A DNA stretch of 19,046 nucleotides from JBBRFH01 sp038224615 (GTDB lineage Bacteria; Planctomycetota; Phycisphaerae; Tepidisphaerales; Tepidisphaeraceae). Numbering within the stretch: position 1 is the stretch's first letter; every line of letters begins with the position of its first letter. Position numbers and translations under genes: made by a program. The stretch is from NCBI GenBank assembly GCA_038224615.1, contig JBBRFH010000031.1, forward strand, positions 1 through 19,046. Reading direction: 5' to 3'. Shown here piece after piece: positions 1-5,001 of this stretch. The notes below the pieces were generated by a model, which saw only the letters and a program-made list of their open reading frames with translations, did not search any database and was not told the origin of the DNA.

Positions 1-463
1 CGAACGGCTTGCCCAGGACGGCGCGCCGCTCGTCGAGCGCGTGTTGACCGAACTGCGCGACGGCAACGCGATCGAAACCGAACAGGACCATTCGCTGGCG
101 ACGATCGCGCCCAAGCTCTCGCGCGAGAAATCAGTCATCGACTGGTCGCGCGATGCGGGCTCGATTTCCAGTCTCGTGCGTGGGCTCTCGCCTTGGCCGG
201 GGTGTCGGGTGCGCGTGATGGACGGAGAAAACGAAATCGCACGCGTGACGCTCGTTCGTACGAAAACCTCGCCTGCGGAGCCCGATCCGACCCTGCAGCA
301 GTCGACGTGGGGAACGATCGACGCGCACGGAAGTGTCCGATGCGCCGGCGGCGCCGTCACGGTGCTTGAACTCCAACCGGAGGGAAAGCGTTCGATGTCG
401 CTCGACGCCTACCGCAACGGCCGCTCCTGGCACGCGGGGCTTCGGCTCGAGTCGATCGCCTGA
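1..463 (+). CDS. fmt: Methionyl-tRNA formyltransferase, C-terminal part (5' truncated)
   Basis: This is the 3' end of a gene that begins before the window; the reading frame is open from base 2. Fmt formylates initiator Met-tRNA using 10-formyl-THF. The visible part covers the end of the catalytic domain and the C-terminal OB-like tRNA-binding domain. The diagnostic stretch is APKLSREKSVIDWSRDA followed by LVRGLSPWPGCRV, which matches the family pattern of a conserved KL..E...IDW linker and a RG..PWPG motif. The C-terminus keeps the usual ending in which a glycine-rich segment leads to LELQPEGKRSM, as in the family's LQ..GK..M. The TGA stop is at 461-463. Next comes a 356-base gap with repeats and then rsmB; fmt and rsmB are neighbours in many bacteria, which supports both calls. 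Confidence 0.93.
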   Translation, partial: ERLAQDGAPLVERVLTELRDGNAIETEQDHSLATIAPKLSREKSVIDWSRDAGSISSLVRGLSPWPGCRVRVMDGENEIARVTLVRTKTSPAEPDPTLQQSTWGTIDAHGSVRCAGGAVTVLELQPEGKRSMSLDAYRNGRSWHAGLRLESIA

Positions 464-489
464 TCCGTCAGGCAAACGAAGAAAATCTA

Positions 490-703
490 TCCACGAATCT
501 GCACGAATGAACACGAATAAGACAAAGAGACCTCCGTCTGAACGACATCGATTTCAACCACCAAGAACACCAAGGACACCAGGAATTTCGCGGGCAAACG
601 TCTCGTCTTGATTGGTGAACCTGGTTTGACTGGTGGTGATGCGGAGGTCTCCAGACCAAAGCATCCATTTCCTTATTCGTGTCGATTCGTGCAGATTCGG
701 GGA
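490..703. repeat. Periodic inverted-repeat element A (CACGAAT / CACCAAG type)
   Basis: This element fills most of the fmt-rsmB gap (464-819). The left arm 490-521 contains CACGAAT three times at an exact 10-base period (492, 502, 512). The right arm 672-703 is its reverse complement with 29 of 32 positions matching. Nested inside are a second inverted pair (GAGACCTCCG at 527-536, CGGAGGTCTC at 642-651) and a third pair of 9-base-period arrays: CACCAAGAA-like units at 559-585 and degenerate complementary TTGGTG/CTGGT units at 612-638. The result is an imperfect palindrome of about 210 bases centred near 597. I recall similar ACACGAAT and ACCAAGGACACC strings as dispersed intergenic repeats in other environmental genomes, but know no formal name. 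Confidence 0.85.
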
Positions 704-774
704 TCGCATTTTATGTCTTGGCGCTTCGGTGTGCCGGATGGGTTCAAAGCGTTACTAAAGGTCTCAATGATGAT

Positions 775-809
775 CCCGTTGTATTTCCCGTTGTTGTCCG
801 TGGTTGAAA
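775..809 (-). repeat. Short periodic repeat A2 (CAACCACGGA / CAACAACGGG type)
   Basis: Read on the minus strand, 806-775 contains the units CAACCACGGA, CAACAACGGG and AAATACAACGGG, a 10- to 12-base periodic array. Its outer end GTGGTTGAAA (800-809) is the reverse complement of TTTCAACCAC at 552-561, inside element A, so the two may belong to one composite element. It ends 10 bases before the rsmB start codon and therefore lies in the leader of that gene. Confidence 0.6.
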
Positions 810-819
810 AAGGTGTCGT

Positions 820-2142
820 ATGAACGCGCGTGACGAAGCACTCCAGCACCTGCTCCGCGCACGGTTGCCCGGTTGGGATTCCGGGCGGCTTCCGCTGCCG
901 CGCGAGCGGGATGCGAACACCGATGCCCGCGACATCGGGCTCGGCCTGGCGATCTCCCGCGCGGTGACCAAAAACCTGCTCCTGCTGCATCACCTGATTG
1001 CCCATTACAGCGGCCGGCAGGTCAATCAGGTTGATCCGCTGGTGCAGATGGTGCTGGCGATCGCGCTGGCGCAGCTCCGCTTCTTCGAGCGATTGCCGCC
1101 ATACGCGGTGGTGGATCAGGCGGTCGAGCAGGCGAAGTCGTTGCGGCTCGGCAAAGCCAGCGGCTTTGTCAACGCGATCCTCCGCCGGGCATTGCGCGAT
1201 CCTGATGCGCGCTTGCCGGAGCGGTCGTTCGCGCAGGTCTATGCGAACATCGTGTTGTCGCATCCGCCCGAGTTATTCGCGCGGCTTGAAAAAGTGATGG
1301 GTGCCGAGCGGGCATTGCAGGTGGCCGAGCGGAACAACCAGGAAGCCCCGCTCATCGTCCGCCGAATCGCCAGCGAGATGCCCACGGCGCCCGAGGGCGT
1401 TACGATTACGCCGCACCAGCGCGAGGGGATGTTCGTCGTCCAAGGGGCAAACGAGGCGCTGCTGTCGGAGTGGTCGGAGAAAGGCATCGCCCAGGCCCAG
1501 GACCCGACCTCGGCAGCGATTGTCGACCCGCTTGCGCTCCCCCTCACGCCGGGGCAACGCCCCGGTTCAGAGCCTGAAGCGGATGGCGCGACAAGCGGTC
1601 GACAATTGCGCATCTGCGACCGTTGCTGCGGCGTCGGGACGAAGACGATGCAGATTGCGGAGCTTGCCACGGGCGCGGACGTGCTGGCGATCGACGCCGC
1701 CAAGCACCGGATCGGCATCCTGGAACGGACGATCGCCCAGCGCGGCGCAGCCAACGTCCGCACGCACATCGGCCGAGTGATCCCCAAGGGTGAGGCGGCA
1801 TTCGACCGCATTCTTATCGACGCCCCGTGCTCCAACAGCGGCGTCCTCATCCGCCGCCCCGAAGCAAAATACCGACAGACCGACGACAACCTTCGCTCGG
1901 TCGAGCAACTCCAGCGGCAGATCCTCGCCGACACGGTCCCGCACCTTGCCGCCGGGGGCATCCTCGTCTACGGGACATGCAGCATCTGGCCGGAGGAGAA
2001 CGAGCGGCAGATCGAGTGGCTGTTGGCGCAACACCCTGAGCTGACGCTGTCAGCGATGCAGACCCTTCTTCCCGGCGTCGACCCAGACCCGACGAAACAC
2101 CACGATGGCGGGTTCTGGGCGGTGCTCAAGCGGTCGGCGTAG
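820..2142 (+). CDS. rsmB: 16S rRNA (cytosine-967-C5)-methyltransferase RsmB
   Basis: RsmB (Fmu/Sun) methylates C967 of 16S rRNA with S-adenosylmethionine. Residues 1-160 form the NusB-like RNA-binding domain, with the family segment LPPYAVVDQAVEQAK and GFVNAILRR. The Rossmann methyltransferase follows. DPTSAAIVD near 228-236 is the usual QDPAS region. Motif I is CDRCCGVGTKT (266-276), in place of the commoner CAAPGGKT. Motif IV is DAPCSNSGVLIRRPE with Cys337, and motif VI is YGTCSIWPEEN with the catalytic Cys387. The length, 440 residues, is normal. An insert of about 25 residues (237-262, rich in P, G and E) sits before motif I. AAGGTG just before the ATG is a weak ribosome site. The product acts in the cytoplasm on ribosome precursors. 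Confidence 0.95.
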   Translation: MNARDEALQHLLRARLPGWDSGRLPLPRERDANTDARDIGLGLAISRAVTKNLLLLHHLIAHYSGRQVNQVDPLVQMVLAIALAQLRFFERLPPYAVVDQAVEQAKSLRLGKASGFVNAILRRALRDPDARLPERSFAQVYANIVLSHPPELFARLEKVMGAERALQVAERNNQEAPLIVRRIASEMPTAPEGVTITPHQREGMFVVQGANEALLSEWSEKGIAQAQDPTSAAIVDPLALPLTPGQRPGSEPEADGATSGRQLRICDRCCGVGTKTMQIAELATGADVLAIDAAKHRIGILERTIAQRGAANVRTHIGRVIPKGEAAFDRILIDAPCSNSGVLIRRPEAKYRQTDDNLRSVEQLQRQILADTVPHLAAGGILVYGTCSIWPEENERQIEWLLAQHPELTLSAMQTLLPGVDPDPTKHHDGGFWAVLKRSA

Positions 2143-2398
2143 AACCCGCGCATGCCGTCACGGGGTGCGACGAATGAACCTGCGCCGGGGCGCTTCGGAA
2201 TCGCATTTTTTCGCCGACTTTTGCGACGGGCGGCGGTAGAAGGGGATGGGCTGGATCGTCTGGGAATTGGCCGAGCGGGCAGGGCTGCCGCATCTGGGCA
2301 TTGAGACCCTCTCCCGGTAATCCGAGAGACGGAAGGGTGACGGCCGAGCGTCAGTTCAGTTCTGGTCTATCAGCGCGAACCGAAGACCCTCGTCCCGG

Positions 2399-2426
2399 CC
2401 CTCGCCCATGTGTACATGGGGGAGGG
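2399..2426. repeat. Strong hairpin CCCTC-G-CCCATG / CATGGG-G-GAGGG
   Basis: The left arm CCCTC (2399-2403) plus CCCATG (2405-2410) pairs with CATGGG (2415-2420) plus GAGGG (2422-2426) around a TGTA loop, with one internal G-G mismatch. No T-run follows on either side, so it is not a classical intrinsic terminator. It resembles the C-rich/G-rich hairpin just upstream (2308-2338). Confidence 0.6.
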
Positions 2427-2511
2427 AGACAATCGCGACATCGGTGGTAGCCGTAGCCGAGGGGCGCGGTCGCGCTCCGGGTGTGCGAGCGGGCACGCTG
2501 GATCGAGATCA

Positions 2512-2529
2512 ATGTGACAGGTGTCACAT
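2512..2529. promoter_or_regulatory. CRP/FNR-type operator candidate, perfect palindrome
   Basis: ATGTGACAGGTGTCACAT is an 8+2+8 perfect inverted repeat. It fits TGTGA-N6-TCACA exactly (2513-2517 and 2524-2528), the consensus bound by CRP-family regulators. The ten bases AATGTGACAG recur at 2641-2650, giving a second half-site. The palindrome centre lies about 210 bases upstream of the predicted rpsP start point, far for classical activation, so it could serve another transcript or act through looping. The match to the consensus is seen; binding is inferred. Confidence 0.45.
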
Positions 2530-2640
2530 CGGATGCATCACCCTGTGCATCGGCACGGCGGGGGTGGCGGGGCTTAAAAACCCTCGCCGCGGGGCTGGAA
2601 GCGGGTTTCGTTCATCCGGATGTTCGGATGGAATGTATCA

Positions 2641-2650
2641 AATGTGACAG
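2641..2650 (+). promoter_or_regulatory. Second copy of the AATGTGACAG half-site
   Basis: This is an exact ten-base direct copy of the left half of the palindrome at 2512-2529. The opposite half is not conserved (TGCGG in place of TCACA). It lies about 48 bases upstream of the -35 box of the rpsP promoter, a plausible activator distance. Confidence 0.3.
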
Positions 2651-2697
2651 TGTTGCGGTTGTGCATCATGCGACGTTAAGCCGGTTATAAGGCTTGC

Positions 2698-2725
2698 TTG
2701 CGTTCAGACGTGTGATTGCTATAGT
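2698..2725 (+). promoter_or_regulatory. Sigma-70-type promoter of rpsP with extended -10
   Basis: The -35 box TTGCGT (2698-2703) and -10 box TATAGT (2720-2725) are separated by 16 bases. TG at 2717-2718, one base before the -10, forms the extended TGnTATAGT element. Transcription would start near 2732, leaving a leader of about 34 bases before the rpsP ATG. The boxes are well placed relative to the ribosome-binding site GGAG (2754-2757). Confidence 0.6.
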
Positions 2726-2765
2726 GGTCGATTCTCAAAAGTTTGGACGCATTGGAGCTAAGACA

Positions 2766-3083
2766 ATGGCAGTGAAGTTGAGATTTAAGCGGATGGGCCG
2801 GACCCATCAGGCGTTTTTCCGGTTGAACGCGGTCGATTCGCGTTCGCCCCGTGACGGCCGAATCATCGAACACCTCGGGTTCTATGATCCGGTCACCAAG
2901 GACAAGGAAAAGGCGTTTGTGGTCGACCTCGATCGCGCCAAATACTGGCTCGACAACGGCGCGGTTCCGTCTGGGACGGTCTCCTCGCTGTTGAAGAAGA
3001 ACGGCCTGGATCACAAGGGCCTGAAGCTCCCCAAGCCGGGCAAGCCCAAGCCGGCGCCGGTGGTAGCAGAAAAGAAGGCGTAG
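2766..3083 (+). CDS. rpsP: 30S ribosomal protein S16
   Basis: This is a small basic ribosomal protein of 105 residues that binds 16S rRNA during 30S assembly. The N-terminus MAVKLRFKRMGRTHQAFFRLNAVDSRSPRDG is followed by IEHLGFYDP, LDRAKYWLDNGAVPS and SSLLKKNGL, all in family order. A short lysine/proline/alanine tail ends the protein. ATG 2766 is chosen because GGAG (2754-2757) lies eight bases upstream and because S16 proteins begin MxVKxRLxR; an upstream in-frame TTG would run through the promoter. It heads the rpsP-trmD-rplS group. rimM, usually next, is missing, and a 78-base gap with an inverted repeat takes its place. Confidence 0.97.
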   Translation: MAVKLRFKRMGRTHQAFFRLNAVDSRSPRDGRIIEHLGFYDPVTKDKEKAFVVDLDRAKYWLDNGAVPSGTVSSLLKKNGLDHKGLKLPKPGKPKPAPVVAEKKA

Positions 3084-3088
3084 GAAGA

Positions 3089-3154
3089 AGTTTGGAGTTT
3101 GAAGTTTGGAGTTTGAGCAAAGCACTCCAAACTCCGAACTACCTACTCCAAACT
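3089..3154. repeat. Periodic inverted-repeat element B (AGTTTGGAGTTTGA type)
   Basis: AGTTTGGAGTTTGA is repeated twice in perfect tandem (3089-3102, 3103-3116). The downstream arm 3129-3154 is the reverse complement of 3089-3114 at 22 of 26 positions, with a 14-base loop. It occupies nearly the whole gap between the rpsP stop (3081-3083) and the trmD start (3162). It would form a long hairpin in the rpsP-trmD transcript. There is no T-tract after it, so it is not an obvious terminator. Confidence 0.85.
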
Positions 3155-3161
3155 GCATCCC

Positions 3162-3875
3162 ATGCCTTTACGAATCGACATCCTGACCCTCTTCCCCGAG
3201 ATGTTCGTGCCGATCCTCGGCACCAGCATCCCCAAACGGGCGGCGGCGAAAGGGCTGGTCGAGTATCACCTGACCAACATCCGTGACTTTGCCACGGACA
3301 AGCATCGCTCGGTCGACGATCGACCGTTCGGCGGTGGCCCGGGTATGGTGATGATGTGCGAGACGATGTTCGATGCCGTCGAACACGTCGAGAAGCAGGA
3401 GCCCGAGCGGGCCCCGATGCGAATTCTCCTGACGCCGCAAGGTCGAGTTTTCGACCAGAGCGTGGCCGAGGAGCTGTCCGGACGAGATCGGTTATTGCTG
3501 ATCGCCGGGCATTACGAAGGCTTTGATGAACGTATCATCGAAGGCCTCAAGCCGATGGAGCTGAGCATAGGCGACTATGTGCTCTCCGGCGGCGAGTTGG
3601 CGGCGATGGTGATCGTGGATGCGATCGTCCGTCTGCTGCCCGGTGCTCTCGGCCATGCTGACGGCGCCCAGGACGAAACGTTTGCGGATGGCCTGCTGGA
3701 GCATCCGCAATACACGCGGCCTAAAGAGTACCGGGACATGACCGTCCCGGAGATTCTTTTGAGCGGCAACCACGCGAAGATCGAAGCGTGGCGACTCGTG
3801 CAGCGCAGGCTGCGAACCCAGCAGAAGCGTCCCGATTTGTGGGACAAGTATGAGAAGAGAGTCGATAGTCAATAG
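3162..3875 (+). CDS. trmD: tRNA (guanine-37-N1)-methyltransferase TrmD
   Basis: TrmD methylates G37 next to the anticodon, which prevents frameshifting. It is a dimeric SPOUT enzyme with a trefoil knot. The N-terminal part reads IDILTLFPEMF, then LTNIRDFATDKHRSVDDRPFGGGPGMVM, the family hallmark. The knot region has LLIAGHYEGFDERI (112-125) and ELSIGDYVLSGGELAAM (133-149), which bind SAM. The linker QDETFADGLLEHPQYTRP (170-187) holds the conserved acidic residue D171. The C-terminal helical domain ends with GNHAKIEAWRLVQ and RRPDLW-like residues. Length 237 is typical. The last codons (VDSQ and TAG, 3861-3875) are supplied by the adjoining repeat element C, so the native C-terminus may have been altered by insertion. 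Confidence 0.97.
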   Translation: MPLRIDILTLFPEMFVPILGTSIPKRAAAKGLVEYHLTNIRDFATDKHRSVDDRPFGGGPGMVMMCETMFDAVEHVEKQEPERAPMRILLTPQGRVFDQSVAEELSGRDRLLLIAGHYEGFDERIIEGLKPMELSIGDYVLSGGELAAMVIVDAIVRLLPGALGHADGAQDETFADGLLEHPQYTRPKEYRDMTVPEILLSGNHAKIEAWRLVQRRLRTQQKRPDLWDKYEKRVDSQ

Positions 3876-3991
3876 TTGGAAGTGAGTCGATAGCGAAGAG
3901 TTGAAAGTCGATAGCAGATGCCTTTGCTATCGACTATCAACTCCCAAACTATCGACTCCCTCGCCTTCGCTATCGACTATCAACTATCGAC
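3861..3991. repeat. Periodic inverted-repeat element C (GTCGATAG octamer type)
   Basis: GTCGATAG occurs at 3861, 3886 and 3907, and its complement CTATCGAC at 3927, 3949, 3970 and 3984. The centre folds into a hairpin: 3898-3916 pairs with 3925-3943 over 19 positions with one mismatch, around an 8-base loop. Outer copies extend the palindrome to about 130 bases. The element begins inside the 3' end of trmD, encoding its last residues and stop, and ends 19 bases before the rplS start. It would lie inside the trmD-rplS transcript. Confidence 0.88.
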
Positions 3992-4010
3992 AGATTATTG
4001 GAGCCTCCCC

Positions 4011-4421
4011 ATGCGTAACAAACTGCTCGACCTCGTCGAAAAATCCAGCCTCAAGGAAAAGCCGCTCGAGTTCGCTCGCGGCGACACCGTCGACGTGCAT
4101 TGCAAGATCAAGGAAGGCGACAAGAACCGCATCCAGATCTTCTCCGGGACGGTGCTCTCCGTGCGTGGCAGTGGGACGAACAAGACGTTCATCGTTCGCC
4201 GCATCGTCGCCAACGAAGGCGTCGAGCGTATCTTCCCGGCGAACTCGCCGGCGATCGATAAGATCGTCGTCAAGCGCAGCGGCGAAGTCCGTCGCGCCAA
4301 GCTGTTCTATCTCCGTGATCGCGTCGGCAAGTCCACGCGTCTGTCGGACAAGAAAGCCAGCACCAAGCCAGCCAAAACCGCGCCCGCCGGCGAACCGGCG
4401 CTCGCTGGCGCATCGGCCTGA
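4011..4421 (+). CDS. rplS: 50S ribosomal protein L19
   Basis: L19 sits at the 30S-50S interface near 16S rRNA bridges. The core FARGDTVDVHCKIKEGDKNRIQIFSGTVLSVRG and FIVRRIVANEGVERIFPANSPAIDKIVVKRSGEVRRAKLFYLRDR follow the family pattern closely. The protein has 136 residues; a tail of about 25 (KASTKPAKTAPAGEPALAGASA) exceeds the usual length of about 115. ATG 4011 is preferred because GGAG (4000-4003) lies seven bases upstream. An in-frame ATG at 3918 lies inside repeat element C and would add repeat-coded residues not seen in the family. Neighbours trmD and yraN fit the common rpsP-trmD-rplS gene order. Confidence 0.96.
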   Translation: MRNKLLDLVEKSSLKEKPLEFARGDTVDVHCKIKEGDKNRIQIFSGTVLSVRGSGTNKTFIVRRIVANEGVERIFPANSPAIDKIVVKRSGEVRRAKLFYLRDRVGKSTRLSDKKASTKPAKTAPAGEPALAGASA

Positions 4422-4422
4422 G

Positions 4423-4440
4423 TTCGGGCGTAAGCCCGAA
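4423..4440. repeat. Compact hairpin just after the rplS stop
   Basis: TTCGGGC (4423-4429) pairs perfectly with GCCCGAA (4434-4440) around GTAA. It starts one base after the L19 stop codon. No T-run follows, so it could stabilise the 3' end, attenuate, or form part of the adjoining element D. Confidence 0.55.
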
Positions 4441-4449
4441 TGGCGAAAC

Positions 4450-4509
4450 CCGAAATCCGAATCAAATCCGAATGACGAAATCCGAACCGGATCGTCATTC
4501 GGATTTCGG
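4450..4509. repeat. Periodic inverted-repeat element D (AAATCCGAAT type)
   Basis: AAATCCGAAT appears at 4453-4462 and 4464-4473, and AAATCCGAA at 4478-4486. The segment 4464-4477 is perfectly complementary to 4493-4506 (14 bases). Inside it ATCCG (4480-4484) pairs with CGGAT (4488-4492) around AAC, giving a 19-pair stem with a two-base bulge. CCGAAATCCGAAT (4450-4462) can alternatively pair with 4497-4509. It lies in the rplS-yraN gap. An ATG within it (4472) opens the yraN frame early but is probably not the true start. Confidence 0.87.
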
Positions 4510-4555
4510 CGTTCAATCTGGTTTCCGGCGTCGACAGTCGTCATCGGGCTCCGCC

Positions 4556-4966
4556 ATGCTGCAGTCGCTGATCAAGAGGTTCCTCGAAAGACGGGCGACG
4601 CCCAAGGTCGATGCGTCGCTCGGCGAACGCGGCGAGAACGTGGCGGCGAAGTACCTGACCGGGTTGGGGTACAAAATTTTGCAGCGGAACTACCGCGTCA
4701 AAGCCGGCGAAATCGACATCGTTGCCCGGCACGGACGCACGCTGGTGTTCGTCGAAGTGAAGACCCGCGTCGATGAGGAGGTGCGACCCGAGGACCAGGT
4801 GAACCTCGACAAGCAGCACCAAATCACCAAGGCCGCCCGAACGTACCTGTCGCGCTTCGGCCACCCCCAGCCGCCGGCGCGATTCGATGTGATCGCGATC
4901 GTCTGGCCCGAAGGCCGCGAGCCGATCATCCGTCATCACCAGAACGCGTTCACCGCGACGTTCTGA
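4556..4966 (+). CDS. UPF0102 / YraN-family predicted endonuclease-like protein
   Basis: This 136-residue protein belongs to the YraN family, which has a restriction-endonuclease-like PD-(D/E)xK fold and whose cellular role is unsettled. The family order is clear: LGERGENVAAKYLTGLGYKILQRNYR (22-47, with Glu27), GEIDIVARHGRTLVFVEVKTR (51-71, with Asp54, Glu67 and Lys69 as the likely metal/catalytic set), then DKQHQITKAARTYLSR and RFDVIAI (Asp111). Start ATG 4556 gives the usual family length. The upstream in-frame ATG at 4472 lies inside repeat element D and would add a serine/arginine-rich leader of low plausibility. No strong ribosome site is seen. Location after rplS is common for this family. 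Confidence 0.9.
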   Translation: MLQSLIKRFLERRATPKVDASLGERGENVAAKYLTGLGYKILQRNYRVKAGEIDIVARHGRTLVFVEVKTRVDEEVRPEDQVNLDKQHQITKAARTYLSRFGHPQPPARFDVIAIVWPEGREPIIRHHQNAFTATF

Positions 4967-5001
4967 TCGAGGTATATGCTCCCCGGATCGACGAGCCGAC
5001 C

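Larger units (their letters stand above)
2143..2690. other. Long non-coding gap before the rpsP promoter
   Basis: No convincing gene is present. The stretch holds several palindromes: GCGCC-GG-GGCGC at 2182-2193 with a T6 run at 2206-2211, a C/G-rich hairpin around 2308-2338 (CCCTCTCCCGG against CCGAGAG and AAGGG), a stronger hairpin at 2399-2426, the CRP-like palindrome at 2512-2529, GATGCATC at 2532-2539, and a G-rich/C-rich fold around GGCGGGG...CCCTCGCC near 2567-2588. A 24-codon ORF (2246-2320, MGWIVWELAERAGLPHLGI...) has a purine-rich sequence upstream of its ATG, but nothing else supports it. The gap may carry a small RNA or a long regulated leader, which cannot be decided from sequence alone. 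Confidence 0.5.

Noticed and set aside
490..703. CRISPR array, suggested by regular short repeats
   Set aside because: Units are only 7-10 bases with 2-3 base spacers and are mirrored in the other arm. CRISPR repeats are longer, with spacers of about 30 bases, and no cas genes are present.
608..823. Short frame ending at the rsmB start, ...FPLLSVVEKGVV
   Set aside because: It is composed of repeat elements A and A2 and has no ribosome site or domain.
2182..2211. Intrinsic terminator of rsmB (GCGCC-GG-GGCGC then T6)
   Set aside because: The T-run begins 12 bases after the stem, too far for a standard terminator. The loop of two bases is also too tight.
2408..2690. Two overlapping short plus-strand frames in the gap before rpsP
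   Set aside because: They are in competing frames, cover hairpins and the CRP-like palindrome, and encode low-complexity Gly/Arg/Cys-rich peptides.
3918..4010. Longer N-terminus of L19 from ATG 3918
   Set aside because: The added codons lie wholly in repeat C, whereas ATG 4011 has a well-spaced GGAG and gives the family's usual start.
3901..4776. A 291-codon plus-strand frame spanning rplS and the start of yraN
   Set aside because: It is an alternative frame over well-supported L19 and YraN genes, starts in repeat C and gives a Ser/Arg-rich product.
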